The notes under the pieces were generated by a model. The model had not been told where the DNA came from and ran no database searches. It saw nothing but the letters and a program-made list of their open reading frames with translations. A stretch of 64,000 nt of DNA from Marinomonas sp. IMCC 4694 (GTDB lineage Bacteria; Pseudomonadota; Gammaproteobacteria; Pseudomonadales; Marinomonadaceae): assembly GCF_008122525.1 (NCBI RefSeq), contig NZ_VSRV01000001.1, positions 186,001 through 250,000 on the forward strand. Reading direction: 5' to 3'. This document shows positions 17,117 through 25,985 of this stretch, in pieces. Each line of letters starts with the position of its first letter. Position 1 is the first letter of the stretch. A program made the position numbers and the translations under genes.

Positions 17117-18151
17117 TTACCGAAGGGCGTGTTGTATCACCGCGACGATCTCGTCACTAGAAGGAACCGTAGCGTTATCTCTCATGACAATGTGGTGGGC
17201 TTCATAGCGTGGTGTGTATCGAAAAGGTACCGTCGAGAAAAAGATGCCAACAGTGGGTGTATGGGTTGAGATAGCGACATTGCGAACGCCGGTATCAGGT
17301 GCAACCAGCAAAGAAGATCGGGCAATAAGATGCACCAGCTCATTCAATTCCAAGCAAGGCTGAATACTAAAATGAGAATGCAGTTTGGTTAAATCGTTTA
17401 GGTAGTCGCCTTTTTCAAAGTCGTTTTTACCTTCTAAGTAAATGTGCTGACTGTCTGGAAATTCGGCCATGCTTTTTTCCAGTACCTCGCGCATTTGGTC
17501 TTTTGAGAGTACTTTTCGCAACTGAGAAGCACCATTGAAGTAAAGAATAAAAGGCGATGCTTTATCGCATAATGCTTGATGGTCTGGGTAGGCAAAATCC
17601 AATCGATGAGGCGGGTTGTGTCCAAGTACTCTTAACATGTCCAGCATGGTTTCGACTTCGGCTTGGAAATCTGATCGTAAAACGCACAGATTGTAAAGTG
17701 TGCCGCGAAGCAAAGCGCGATAAGGAAAACCGATTTTCAGCTTTGCTTTCGTTAAAAATGTTATCCAATAAGAGCGGTTTGTTCCAGCAAGGTCAAAAAT
17801 AATGTCTTGTTCACCGAGTGCTTTGATACTATCCAGTTTGGCTTTAAATTCGTTTTTGGTCTTTTTACTGGGCATTATGTGCACACAATCGGCCAGATCT
17901 GTTGGCATACCATATTGATAATGAGATACGCAAGAAAGGGTGATTTTAGCGTTAGGGAAAAAACGGCGAGCTTCTACCAGAAAGGGTCTTAAGATGACCT
18001 GGTCACCCAACGCGGCATGACGAATCACAGTGATTTTTTGAACGTTATTTGGGTTAAAATCAGAGGTGATATACTCCCTGGCTTTTTTTGTGACGTACGC
18101 TCCTTGTTCAAACCATAGGTTCTTCATGCTTTCCAGCCATGGATGCTTCAT
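17117..18151 (-). CDS. Glycosyltransferase family 9 (heptosyltransferase-like)
   Basis: 344 aa. After a short N-terminal extension the GT9 core starts at KITVIRHAALGDQVILRPFL (about residue 39), the usual RxxxxGD motif. The C-terminal half has the nucleotide-sugar site region SSLLVAPDTGVRNVAI; typical heptosyltransferases have D(S/T)GxxH there, while this one has Asn in place of His, so donor specificity may differ. It is probably involved in lipopolysaccharide core or capsule assembly, divergent from an acyltransferase gene. Confidence 0.87.
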   Translation of the reverse strand: MKHPWLESMKNLWFEQGAYVTKKAREYITSDFNPNNVQKITVIRHAALGDQVILRPFLVEARRFFPNAKITLSCVSHYQYGMPTDLADCVHIMPSKKTKNEFKAKLDSIKALGEQDIIFDLAGTNRSYWITFLTKAKLKIGFPYRALLRGTLYNLCVLRSDFQAEVETMLDMLRVLGHNPPHRLDFAYPDHQALCDKASPFILYFNGASQLRKVLSKDQMREVLEKSMAEFPDSQHIYLEGKNDFEKGDYLNDLTKLHSHFSIQPCLELNELVHLIARSSLLVAPDTGVRNVAISTHTPTVGIFFSTVPFRYTPRYEAHHIVMRDNATVPSSDEIVAVIQHALR

Positions 18152-18317
18152 TGTTTTACCTTAGTGTCAGATACTTTAAGGTGTGCTTTTGGCCTTCAAG
18201 TATCGATATTGATTGTTGAAAAGTAGGCTTATATAAAGCATTGAATTATAGCGTCGACGTTACTTTAATAAAGGCTTTTTCTGTTAAATTGATTCATTGT
18301 AATTGGAATGACATTGT

Positions 18318-18881
18318 ATGAACTTTTTTAAAAAATATCTTTTGCTCGCAAGAAATACTTTTAAAATAAAAGGCCATCATCATATCGATATAGCCACGGA
18401 TGTGCGTATTCGACAGTGTAAAATTACCATTAAGGGTAAAAACAACACGTTAATAATGGCACGTCATGCCAATTTACGAGGTGTGAACATTGAACTCATT
18501 GGCGATAATTGTACGCTTTCCATTGGTGAAGGTTGTGTGATTGGGGAAGGTTGCTATTTATCTTCACGCGAAAAGGGCACCCAACTGATTTTGGGGGCTG
18601 GCTGCATGTTGTCGCGTAATGTGAATGTGATGACCAGCGATGGGCACGACATTCTCAGAGAAGGAAAGCGCATTAATCCGGCAAAGAGTATTTTTATTGG
18701 CGACCGTGTTTGGTTGGCAGACAGTGTCACTGTATTAAAGGGAGTAACCATTGGAAACGATTGCATTGTGGGCATTAATTCCACGTTAACCAAGAGCATT
18801 GATTCGGGTTCGGTGGCCGCTGGCGTGCCTGCAAAAGTCGTTTCGCATGGTGTGACTTGGCAAAATGAGTGCACTTTTTAA
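18318..18881 (+). CDS. Hexapeptide-repeat acyltransferase
   Basis: 187 aa. It consists of left-handed beta-helix hexapeptide repeats (for example IGEGCVIGEGCYLS) and ends in the NodL/WbbJ-type catalytic block TSDGHDI...INPAKSIFIGDRVWLADSVTVLKGVTIGNDCIVG. The histidine in SDGHDI is the expected catalytic base. It probably O-acetylates a surface polysaccharide or lipopolysaccharide sugar, in keeping with the neighbouring GT9 gene. Confidence 0.88.
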   Translation: MNFFKKYLLLARNTFKIKGHHHIDIATDVRIRQCKITIKGKNNTLIMARHANLRGVNIELIGDNCTLSIGEGCVIGEGCYLSSREKGTQLILGAGCMLSRNVNVMTSDGHDILREGKRINPAKSIFIGDRVWLADSVTVLKGVTIGNDCIVGINSTLTKSIDSGSVAAGVPAKVVSHGVTWQNECTF

Positions 18882-18933
18882 TAGCTCGTACAATTTAATA
18901 GCCCGTACAATAACCTCCCCAAAAAGTGTGTAG

Positions 18934-20187
18934 ATGACCGTGATCGGTAAAGAAGAAACAGGACAAAAGCAAAAAACAGTCGTGATAGTCGGTGCAGGCC
19001 CGGCGGGCTTGATGGCCGCGGAAGAAATTTGTGCCGCAGGGCATCAGGTGCAGGTGTACGATGCAAAACCGAGTGCGTGCCGTAAATTTTTATTGGCGGG
19101 TGTGGGCGGGATGAACATCACGCATTCTGAAGCCTATCCTGATTTTATTCAGCGTTATTATGACAAAGCCGATTGGCTGGACACGTCGATTCGTCAGTTT
19201 GACGCCGACGCCTTGCAAGATTGGATTCATGGGCTGGGCGTAGAAACTTTCGTCGGGACGTCGGGTCGAGTGTTTCCGAAAGACATGAAAGCCGCGCCGT
19301 TATTGCGCCATTGGTTGAAGCGATTACGTGAATCGGGTGTGGAATTCCACATGCGCCACAAAATGACGTCAATGAAAAAGAATCATCTGACGTTTGATCA
19401 TAATGGCGAGACCGTCGAGGTTCAGGCCGATGCCGTAGTATTGGCGATGGGGGGCGCCAGTTGGCCAAAGCTCGGTTCCGATGGGGCTTGGTTGCCGATA
19501 TTGGCTGAAAAAGGCGTCACCGTTGCGCCGCTGCAAAGCGCCAACTGCGGGTTTTACAGTCATTGGAGTGAACACTTACAAACCAAGTTTGCAGGCAGTC
19601 CATTAAAGGATGTGGCGTTTTCGTTTGTGTTCGCTAATGGGCATGTTGTCACAAAAAAAGGCGAATGCATTGTTACCAAAGATGGCATGGAAGGCAGTTT
19701 AATTTACGCGTTTTCTAAGTACCTTCGAGACGGAATCAATGCACACACACACTCGTCTTTGACGATGGATTTTTTGCCGTTGCAGAGCGAAGAGCAGGTC
19801 GTCAAGAAATTGCGTAATACCAAGCCAAAAGAGTCGTTTAGCAAGTATTTAAAACGCACGCTGAACATCGGTGGCGTTAAGGCGGCGCTTTTGCATGAGG
19901 CCTTTAGTAAAGAGGCGTTTCAAACACCAGAAGCCTTAGCGGCTTGTTTGAAAGCGGTGCCGGTGAGTTTTTACAAAACCAAGCCGATTGACGAAGTGAT
20001 TTCTACCGCTGGTGGCGTGTGCGAAAGCAGTGTTGATGCTCGTTTGATGTTGAACGCACTGCCTGGCGTTTTTTGCGCCGGTGAAATGCTCGACTGGGAA
20101 GCGCCGACCGGTGGCTATTTGTTGACCGCCTGTTTTGCGACGGGCAAGATGGCGGGTCGAGGTGTGTGTGAGTTTTTGAACACATAA
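18934..20187 (+). CDS. BaiN/HI0933-type NAD(P)/FAD-dependent oxidoreductase (TIGR03862-like)
   Basis: 417 aa. The N-terminal dinucleotide-binding fold (VVIVGAGPAGLMAAEEICAAG, about residues 16-36) is followed by the family-specific CRKFLLAGVGGMNITHSE and, near the end, STAGGVC...GVFCAGEMLDWEAPTGGYLLTACFATG. The length matches the HI0933/YhiN family. Physiological substrates are unknown. The start was chosen as the first ATG after the acyltransferase gene. Confidence 0.88.
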   Translation: MTVIGKEETGQKQKTVVIVGAGPAGLMAAEEICAAGHQVQVYDAKPSACRKFLLAGVGGMNITHSEAYPDFIQRYYDKADWLDTSIRQFDADALQDWIHGLGVETFVGTSGRVFPKDMKAAPLLRHWLKRLRESGVEFHMRHKMTSMKKNHLTFDHNGETVEVQADAVVLAMGGASWPKLGSDGAWLPILAEKGVTVAPLQSANCGFYSHWSEHLQTKFAGSPLKDVAFSFVFANGHVVTKKGECIVTKDGMEGSLIYAFSKYLRDGINAHTHSSLTMDFLPLQSEEQVVKKLRNTKPKESFSKYLKRTLNIGGVKAALLHEAFSKEAFQTPEALAACLKAVPVSFYKTKPIDEVISTAGGVCESSVDARLMLNALPGVFCAGEMLDWEAPTGGYLLTACFATGKMAGRGVCEFLNT

Positions 20188-20237
20188 AAAAGCCCAATGA
20201 TTCATACCATCGGGCCTTGTGTTTGTATTAAGTTGTC

Positions 20238-21458
20238 TTATTTAGACGAAATGACTGCCACAACACGACGGTTTGCGTCGCGATTTGCTGCACTGTCATT
20301 AGCAAATAAAGGCTTATCTTCACCGTAACCCACGGCAGAGACGCGGTTTGTGTTTACACCCAATGCGTTCGTTAAGGTGTCAGCAACGGCTTGTGCGCGT
20401 TTTTGTGACAAGGCTTGGTTGTAAGCCGCTGAGCCTCTGTCATCGGTGTGACCTTCAATCACGACCTTTGCTTCTGGGTATTCTTTCAAGAAAGCCGCGA
20501 CGTCTTGAATATTTGGGTAGTATTGCTGAGCAATGACAACCGAGTTTGTGGCAAATTGCACATCTAAGCGAATGGTTTTCGCTTTTTCTAATGCAATATA
20601 GCAACCCGTGGCATCCACTTTGGCGCCCATTGCAGACGCAGGGCAAGCGTCCATGTGGTCAGCCACGCCGTCTTTGTCGCTGTCTAAAACGCAGCCTTTC
20701 ATGTCAACCGCGACACCCATAGGGGTGTTTAGGCATTGATCTTTATGATCGGCGACGCCGTCTTTGTCGCTGTCTAAAGCACAGCCTTGCATGTCAACCG
20801 CGACGCCCATGGGGGTGTTTAGGCACTGGTCTTTGCTGTCTTCGACACCGTCTTTGTCGGCATCAACCACTTCTATCACTTCGACCATGACCGCTTTTAC
20901 CGGCTCGGCCATAACTTCCTTTGTTGTTTCTTCTTTTTCTTTTGCCGGGCTTGTGCCAAAAACGTAATGCAAGCCAAGCGTTGTTAGGTTGTCTAATTCA
21001 TGCTCGTCGGTGTCGTTGATTAAACGAAAATCCGCCCGCAAAGACAGGGCGTCATTTAATGCATATTTGACGCCGCCACCCGCATTAATAAGTGCGTTAT
21101 TCGTACCTCGGCTGAAATCAATGGTGCCCACGCCAGCGGCTAAATAAGGGGTGAGGTTGCCTTGTTGTGATAAATGATACAGCGCGTCGAGACGAACTTG
21201 ATCTACATCGATATTACGGCCAGTCGAGACGTCGCTGTTTGCGTTGACGTAGACTAATTCTACGGCCCAAGGGTTGCCAAATTGGTAACCAAAGCCAAGG
21301 GATAATGCGGCTGTGTTATCTACGCCACGGTGATTGTCCATGTTGTAGTAGCCGATGCTAGGCGCAACCGTAAAGCCTTCCTCTGGTTGAGCTTGAGCCA
21401 CAGAAGAGACAGCGATAAGGCCGGTTAAGAGAGCACGTTTATTCAATGTAAAAGACAT
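20238..21458 (-). CDS. OmpA-family outer-membrane protein with TSP3 repeats
   Basis: 406 aa. A signal peptide (cleavage near AQA, about residue 24) precedes an eight-stranded OmpA-like barrel (to about residue 170). A Pro/Glu/Val linker follows, then three thrombospondin-type-3 calcium-binding repeats (DxDKDGVxD, each followed by a Cys-containing NTPMGVAVD block), and a C-terminal OmpA peptidoglycan-binding domain with EGHTDDRGSAAYNQALSQKRA. It tethers the outer membrane to peptidoglycan. Repeats one and two are almost identical, which suggests recent duplication. A long upstream leader holds its promoter. Confidence 0.94.
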   Translation of the reverse strand: MSFTLNKRALLTGLIAVSSVAQAQPEEGFTVAPSIGYYNMDNHRGVDNTAALSLGFGYQFGNPWAVELVYVNANSDVSTGRNIDVDQVRLDALYHLSQQGNLTPYLAAGVGTIDFSRGTNNALINAGGGVKYALNDALSLRADFRLINDTDEHELDNLTTLGLHYVFGTSPAKEKEETTKEVMAEPVKAVMVEVIEVVDADKDGVEDSKDQCLNTPMGVAVDMQGCALDSDKDGVADHKDQCLNTPMGVAVDMKGCVLDSDKDGVADHMDACPASAMGAKVDATGCYIALEKAKTIRLDVQFATNSVVIAQQYYPNIQDVAAFLKEYPEAKVVIEGHTDDRGSAAYNQALSQKRAQAVADTLTNALGVNTNRVSAVGYGEDKPLFANDSAANRDANRRVVAVISSK

Positions 21459-21829
21459 GGAGAGGTTTCCTGATAAGTTGTTCCATTTTTTTCAGTATCG
21501 TCATCATCGATCTGAAAGCGCCGCATTATGGCTGAACGACAAGGGAAAATAATGCAAATGATACAATTTCCAACATATATTTCATTGCTTACAATTTAAC
21601 AACAAATTAATGGTTGCTTTATTTTAAACGCTTATTTTTAGTGTGGCTAAAAAGCCTATTCTCTAGGATGTTACGCTCAATTATTAACGATTTTGAAACG
21701 ATGGTTTTCTTTCGGGTGTATTGCGGCGCGGCGCGGCTCAACCTAGACTAATCAGCAACAACCCTTTACGACATGACCGTTATACAAGACCTCTTTGTTT
21801 AGAGGCACACGACTTAGAGGCACACGACT
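21459..21829. other. 371-bp intergenic region between ompA-like and dioxygenase genes
   Basis: Divergent promoter space. It is very AT-rich in the middle (21540-21660) and has a small GGCTAAAAAGCC hairpin near 21642. A direct duplication of agaggcacacgact(t/a) at 21801-21815 and 21816-21830 places two purine-rich ribosome-binding tracts before the dioxygenase ATG. No small ORF or RNA gene was recognised. Confidence 0.5.
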
Positions 21830-22621
21830 ATGTTACCTACTTACTTTATTTCCCACGGCGGCGGCCCTTGGCCGTATATGCCAGACCGGCTTGCCATGTT
21901 TTCGAATCTTGCCGCGTCTTTGGTTCGCATGACGCTAGAGTTACCCGAAAAACCCAAAGCGATTTTGATGATTTCTGGTCACTGGGAGCGCAGCACGTTC
22001 GGCGTTCAATCCAGTCCAGCACCAGGCATGGAATACGATTATTACGGCTTTCCAGCGCATACCTATGAGATTCATTACCCAGCACCCGGTGCGCCAGATG
22101 TGGCGGCACGCGTGGCTGAGCTGATCAACCATGCCGGCTTCCCCGTTGATCTGGATGATAAAAAAGGCTTCGACCACGGGGCGTTTGCGCCGATGGCGGT
22201 GATGTACCCGGATGCCGATATGCCCTTGGTTCAATTGTCGCTGAAATCCGATTTAGACCCAGAAGAGCACATGGCGTTGGGTCGTGCGTTGGCGCCATTG
22301 CGTGAAGAAGGGGTGTTGATTGTTGGCAGCGGATTAAGTTTTCATAACCTTGGATTAAGAGGCCCGCAAGCCATCAAACCCTCGAATGGCTTTGATGCGT
22401 GGTTGCAGGAAACCCTATTAGAATCGGAACCTGTAGAACGCAGCGCAAGGTTAGTAGAATGGGACAAAGCACCGTACGCTCGTGTTGCTCACCCAAGGGA
22501 AGACCATTTGATTCCATTAATGGTTGCGCTTGGCGCCGCAGAAAGTGGCAAAGCGACGTGTGTTTATCATGATGAAGGGTTGTTTGGCGGTTGGACCGCA
22601 TCGAGCTTTCGCTTTGATTAA
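21830..22621 (+). CDS. Class III extradiol (LigB/DODA-type) ring-cleavage dioxygenase
   Basis: 263 aa. It shows the DODA/YgiD pattern: the N-terminal metal-binding ISHGGGPW (about residue 8), SGHWE (about 51), the FDHGAFAPM loop (about 118) and the late GSGLSFHN. These supply the non-haem metal ligands. Family members cleave catechol rings such as DOPA. It is monocistronic and overlaps the convergent small gene by 4 bp. Confidence 0.9.
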   Translation: MLPTYFISHGGGPWPYMPDRLAMFSNLAASLVRMTLELPEKPKAILMISGHWERSTFGVQSSPAPGMEYDYYGFPAHTYEIHYPAPGAPDVAARVAELINHAGFPVDLDDKKGFDHGAFAPMAVMYPDADMPLVQLSLKSDLDPEEHMALGRALAPLREEGVLIVGSGLSFHNLGLRGPQAIKPSNGFDAWLQETLLESEPVERSARLVEWDKAPYARVAHPREDHLIPLMVALGAAESGKATCVYHDEGLFGGWTASSFRFD

Positions 22622-22956
22622 GCGGTTTTCGATTTTTTCGTTGTGTATTTTTTGGTGGCTCTGGATCGAAAGCCGGATCTAGCGCCCACTTGTTTGATAC
22701 GACCTTTCATTTCCAGCATCGCTATTTTTATCTTTTTATTCGAAGCGGCTAACTTTTTTAATTGCTCTATCTCTTTTAATGCCTCAGCGAACTGCTTTTT
22801 AGTCAGCAATATTTCAACCACTTTTTGCATATCTGCAACAACGTCGGTGTGATCCGTCGTGAAGTGAGACACGCTAATGTGAAACGCCTTTCTTGCATTG
22901 TCTAAGGTTTCATCAGGTTGATCGGTTTGGTCGTGGTTGCGTGTCAGTGTTGTCAT
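22618..22956 (-). CDS. Small hypothetical protein with basic C-terminus
   Basis: 112 aa. I do not recognise the family. The centre (about residues 40-90) is predicted helical (MQKVVEILLTKKQFAEALKEIEQL), and the last 25 residues are rich in Lys, Arg, Ser and Thr, like proteins that bind nucleic acid. It overlaps the convergent dioxygenase stop by 4 bp. Confidence 0.6.
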   Translation of the reverse strand: MTTLTRNHDQTDQPDETLDNARKAFHISVSHFTTDHTDVVADMQKVVEILLTKKQFAEALKEIEQLKKLAASNKKIKIAMLEMKGRIKQVGARSGFRSRATKKYTTKKSKTA

Positions 22957-23068
22957 GAAAGCCTTGGGAAGAATGGAGTGAATGCTGCATTTTATTGGGA
23001 AATCATAGCGACTGCATGCTTATTCTTTATCTGAATAAAAATACAGAGCGCAGAGATTTGGCCGTAAG

Positions 23069-23350
23069 TCAGACCTGACGTCTAAAATCGAGTCGCAATA
23101 TTTGTCTTGGAAGATTGGAAACAATCGAGCCCATACCATTCAACCGCTTTGCACGAGCGCCTCCGACCGGGTTGTTAACATCGGAAAACAATGTGCTAGG
23201 TTTGTCGATACGAATGCCAAACTTGCGGTTCACTTCCTGCCAAAGGTGAGTTCGCGCATCGGCCACCTTTTCAACATCGATGACATTCGAAAGTGTAAGC
23301 ACACCCTTATTTTGGAAGTTTTCAAGTTTAGATAAGTCCGTTGTCGTCAT
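23069..23350 (-). pseudogene. Truncated phytanoyl-CoA dioxygenase-like fragment
   Basis: 93 aa. The beginning (FQNKGVLTLSNVIDVEKVADARTHLWQEV) resembles the N-terminus of 2-oxoglutarate/Fe(II) phytanoyl-CoA dioxygenase-like proteins, but the frame ends long before any HxD motif. It is most likely a 5' gene stub. The resemblance is weak, and an intact short gene cannot be excluded. Confidence 0.4.
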
Positions 23351-23450
23351 CGAATTGGTTTCCTGTTCAGCGTTAGAGCCACCATAAATTTTTTGCCTAT
23401 GGCGAATAATACCATTGCGCTCTTTGGTAAGAGGTCCTTAGTCTAAACAT

Positions 23451-23486
23451 CAACTGTCTCAAAAAAGTGTTTTTTTGAGACAGTTG
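23451..23486 (+). terminator. Perfect 16-bp hairpin upstream of the fic gene
   Basis: CAACTGTCTCAAAAAA pairs with its complement across a 3-nt loop and is followed on the plus strand by a T-rich stretch (gttttttt), the form of an intrinsic terminator. No plus-strand gene ends close by, so it may act as a leader attenuator or insulator for fic, which starts 45 bp downstream. A second, weaker ATCTCA/TGAGAT pair brackets the fic start. Confidence 0.6.
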
Positions 23487-23530
23487 GTTTTTTCTTTGTT
23501 ATCTTTATCTCAATTATTCTTATTTTTGAG

Positions 23531-24919
23531 ATGGCTATGATCACTTCACCGCCTAAAGACTTAATAGAAAATCCTATTACGAAAGTTTATAACAATGGGG
23601 CGTTGGTGATTGGTTATACGAGCTATCTCTCATCAGTTGATGTTAAAGGGCGATATCTCCATTTTGATGAACTCAAACATAGATTACCTAAGCAGTTGAA
23701 TCCGACATTAGTTTGGTCATTGATGAAAGAAGCCAGACAAAGACAATCGCAAGCTGTTTATTCCTCATTGGTTGGAAAGCGCTTAGCACCTGCTACTTTA
23801 TTCATGACCCCAACCATTCAAAAAGCGATCAGTGAGACGGATCGAAATACAACAACCGCCGCATTGGAGTGGATGTGTAACAAGATTGGAGAACAAAAAC
23901 ATTTAGATTACCTATTAAATGATTTGATTGAAGACGAAGCCATCAGCAGCAGTCAGCTAGAAGGGGCGGCGACCACAACCAAGGTCGCAAAAGACATGCT
24001 GAAGCGAGCAAGAAAGCCCAGAAGCCTTGATGAAAAGATGATTCTCGGTAATGTCAGAATGATGAAGTTTGCGTGGGAGCATAGGAACAAAAACCTTTCA
24101 GTTGAATTTATCGAGGAACTTCACCAGATCGGTGTGGAAGGCATCGAAGATGAGAAATACAAACCGGGTGTGATTCGAACGTCCGACGATGTGGTGGTGG
24201 AGAACAATGATGGTGAAGTGGTTCACACACCGCCAAAAGCGGAGTATTTGAATGATCGGCTTGAAATATTAATCCAATGGGTTAATCAATCCCATCATAA
24301 TGCAGAAAGCTCCGATTATATCCATCCTTTGGTAAAGGCCATTACGCTGCACTTTCGAATCGGTTATGAACATCCTTTTCATGATGGCAACGGCCGAGTC
24401 GCCAGGGCGCTATTTTATTGGTATATGTTTAAAAATGAGTTTGCCGCGTTTCGTTATATTGCGATCAGCTTGTTATTGAAAGAAGCGCCTGTGCAATACG
24501 GTAAAAGCTACCTTTATACCGAAACCGATGACATGGATTTAACCTACTTTGTTGATCATCAGTGCCGAATTATCATTCGGGCCATTAATAAATTTAAGGC
24601 GTCATACAAAGAGTCAGTAGAACAAACCGAAGTGTTTAACCGGTGGCTGTGGGATTCGGGTTTGTATCGTCAGTTGACGGATAAACAACAGACGGTTTTT
24701 CAAGTAGCAAAAAGTCAGAAAGCCGTTTCTTTTACCATTAACAATGTAAAAGACAATTTAGGTTGTTCCTACAACACCGCCGCGACGACACTAAATGGGC
24801 TGGTTGAATTAGCTTTGTTTAAGAAAGAAAAAGAGGGTCGAGAATGGGTGTATAAAATGATCGATCAGAAAGAATTGGTTAAATCATGGAAATCGGATTC
24901 TAAACGATTTAACGATTAA
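23531..24919 (+). CDS. Fic-domain AMP transferase with N-terminal inhibitory helix
   Basis: 462 aa. The catalytic Fic motif HPFHDGNGRVAR begins near residue 281. A class-II-type inhibitory motif, SSSQLEGA, lies at about 139-145, where the Glu normally blocks ATP binding. The C-terminal 80 residues form a winged helix (TINNVKDNLGCSYNTAATTLNGLVELALF), so the protein could regulate its own gene. It modifies protein hydroxyls with AMP and is kept in check by its own helix. The start has a poor ribosome-binding site; MAMITSPPKD is the first Met. Confidence 0.93.
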   Translation: MAMITSPPKDLIENPITKVYNNGALVIGYTSYLSSVDVKGRYLHFDELKHRLPKQLNPTLVWSLMKEARQRQSQAVYSSLVGKRLAPATLFMTPTIQKAISETDRNTTTAALEWMCNKIGEQKHLDYLLNDLIEDEAISSSQLEGAATTTKVAKDMLKRARKPRSLDEKMILGNVRMMKFAWEHRNKNLSVEFIEELHQIGVEGIEDEKYKPGVIRTSDDVVVENNDGEVVHTPPKAEYLNDRLEILIQWVNQSHHNAESSDYIHPLVKAITLHFRIGYEHPFHDGNGRVARALFYWYMFKNEFAAFRYIAISLLLKEAPVQYGKSYLYTETDDMDLTYFVDHQCRIIIRAINKFKASYKESVEQTEVFNRWLWDSGLYRQLTDKQQTVFQVAKSQKAVSFTINNVKDNLGCSYNTAATTLNGLVELALFKKEKEGREWVYKMIDQKELVKSWKSDSKRFND

Positions 24920-24945
24920 GTGGTGTTCTGCTAGTTAACAAAAAC

Positions 24946-24987
24946 GACAGCCTATGATAAAACGCATCCTAGGCTGTCATTTTTTTA
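24946..24987 (+). terminator. Rho-independent terminator of fic
   Basis: GACAGCCTA at 24946-24954 pairs with TAGGCTGTC at 24970-24978, followed by ATTTTTTT. It lies just downstream of the fic stop. Confidence 0.85.
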
Positions 24988-25025
24988 CATGAGAAAGAAA
25001 ATGCGGAGAGCTCAGTTTTTGAGCG

Positions 25026-25679
25026 TTAAACTGGCTCGCCCGCTTCGTCCGCGTCAACTATGTCGGTTTCAGCGACGGCATCGACAAGCCATTCTTGCAT
25101 CGCAGGATGCGCGAGCATGGTGGTTTGGTAGTCACTTGCCGCTGCCGATAATGCGATACCGTAGGTTTGAAAGCGAAACATAACCGGGGCAAAAAAGGCA
25201 TCGGCAAGGCTGAATTCGCCGAACAAATAGTCGCCGTTGTGTGCGTTTTCGCTACGTAATGTTGTCCAAAGTGCCTCCAGTGAGGCGACTTCTTTTTTGG
25301 CTTGAGCGCTCAGTTCGATACGGCGTCGGGCTCGGCAATTCATCGGCATTTCATTGCGAATACCAAACAGGCCAGAGTGCATATCAGCGACCACAGAGCG
25401 TGCTACGGCGCGTTTTTTTGTGTCCGCTGGCCAGCCTTTACCGTTGAGGTAGTTTTCATTAACGTATTCACAAATAGACAACGAATCCCAAACGCTCAAG
25501 TCACCATCGACTAAGACGGGCACTTTTCCAACAGGCGAATATTTAGCGAGTTCGCTGTGAAAGGTGTCGCTAAACAGCGCAAGTTTGATTTCTTCAAAAG
25601 GCACATCAAATGCCTGCAATGCGAGCCAGCCGCGTAATGACCAAGAGGAATAGTTTTTATTGCCGATGATGAGCTTCAT
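25026..25679 (-). CDS. Glutathione S-transferase family protein
   Basis: 217 aa. The N-terminal thioredoxin-like domain begins KLIIGNKNYSSWSLRGWLAL, where the Ser-Ser-Trp-Ser region takes the catalytic position. It continues through the cis-proline VGKVPVLVDGD and the glutathione-binding VWDSLSICEYV. The C-terminal all-helical domain includes GEFSLADAFFAPV. It conjugates or reduces electrophiles with glutathione. Monocistronic. Confidence 0.92.
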   Translation of the reverse strand: MKLIIGNKNYSSWSLRGWLALQAFDVPFEEIKLALFSDTFHSELAKYSPVGKVPVLVDGDLSVWDSLSICEYVNENYLNGKGWPADTKKRAVARSVVADMHSGLFGIRNEMPMNCRARRRIELSAQAKKEVASLEALWTTLRSENAHNGDYLFGEFSLADAFFAPVMFRFQTYGIALSAAASDYQTTMLAHPAMQEWLVDAVAETDIVDADEAGEPV

Positions 25680-25861
25680 TTTTTGTCCTTGTAATATTTA
25701 TTTCAAACGTAACTTTGTTAGGCGGTGTTTATCCGTTCGAAAAGCTGGTCATATCAGCCTAAGCTGATTTAAAATGCAGGGCGTTATTCAATTCGTAATG
25801 CGTGGCTCCTTGTGAGCCGGCCTACTACACACACTAAGACAGACGAGCTTTATGACTGGCA

Positions 25862-25985
25862 GATTCAACCTTGAAGTGCATAACACTTAAGCAGCCAGAG
25901 CTGCCATGTGTTCAGCCATTAATGTGGCTGGCATTTCATACGTTAACTTTTTTCGAGGTCTATTGTTCAGCTTTAACAGAACAAC
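25862..25985 (-). mobile_element. IS30-family 3' end fragment
   Basis: The last 30 codons (LKLNNRPRKKLTYEMPATLMAEH...) match the C-terminus of IS30-type transposases. Beyond the stop, the outer end reads GATTCA-N6-AAGTGCATAAC, and a matching end occurs at 45169 next to the IS30-like N-terminal fragment. The two pieces are separate parts of the same kind of element. The internal catalytic part is missing here. Confidence 0.55.

Noticed and set aside
20190..20220. Bidirectional terminator between the flavoprotein and ompA-like genes
   Set aside because: The pairing (AAGCCC...GGGCCTT) needs a bulge and the loop is poor, so it is not reported as a feature, although some terminator there is expected.
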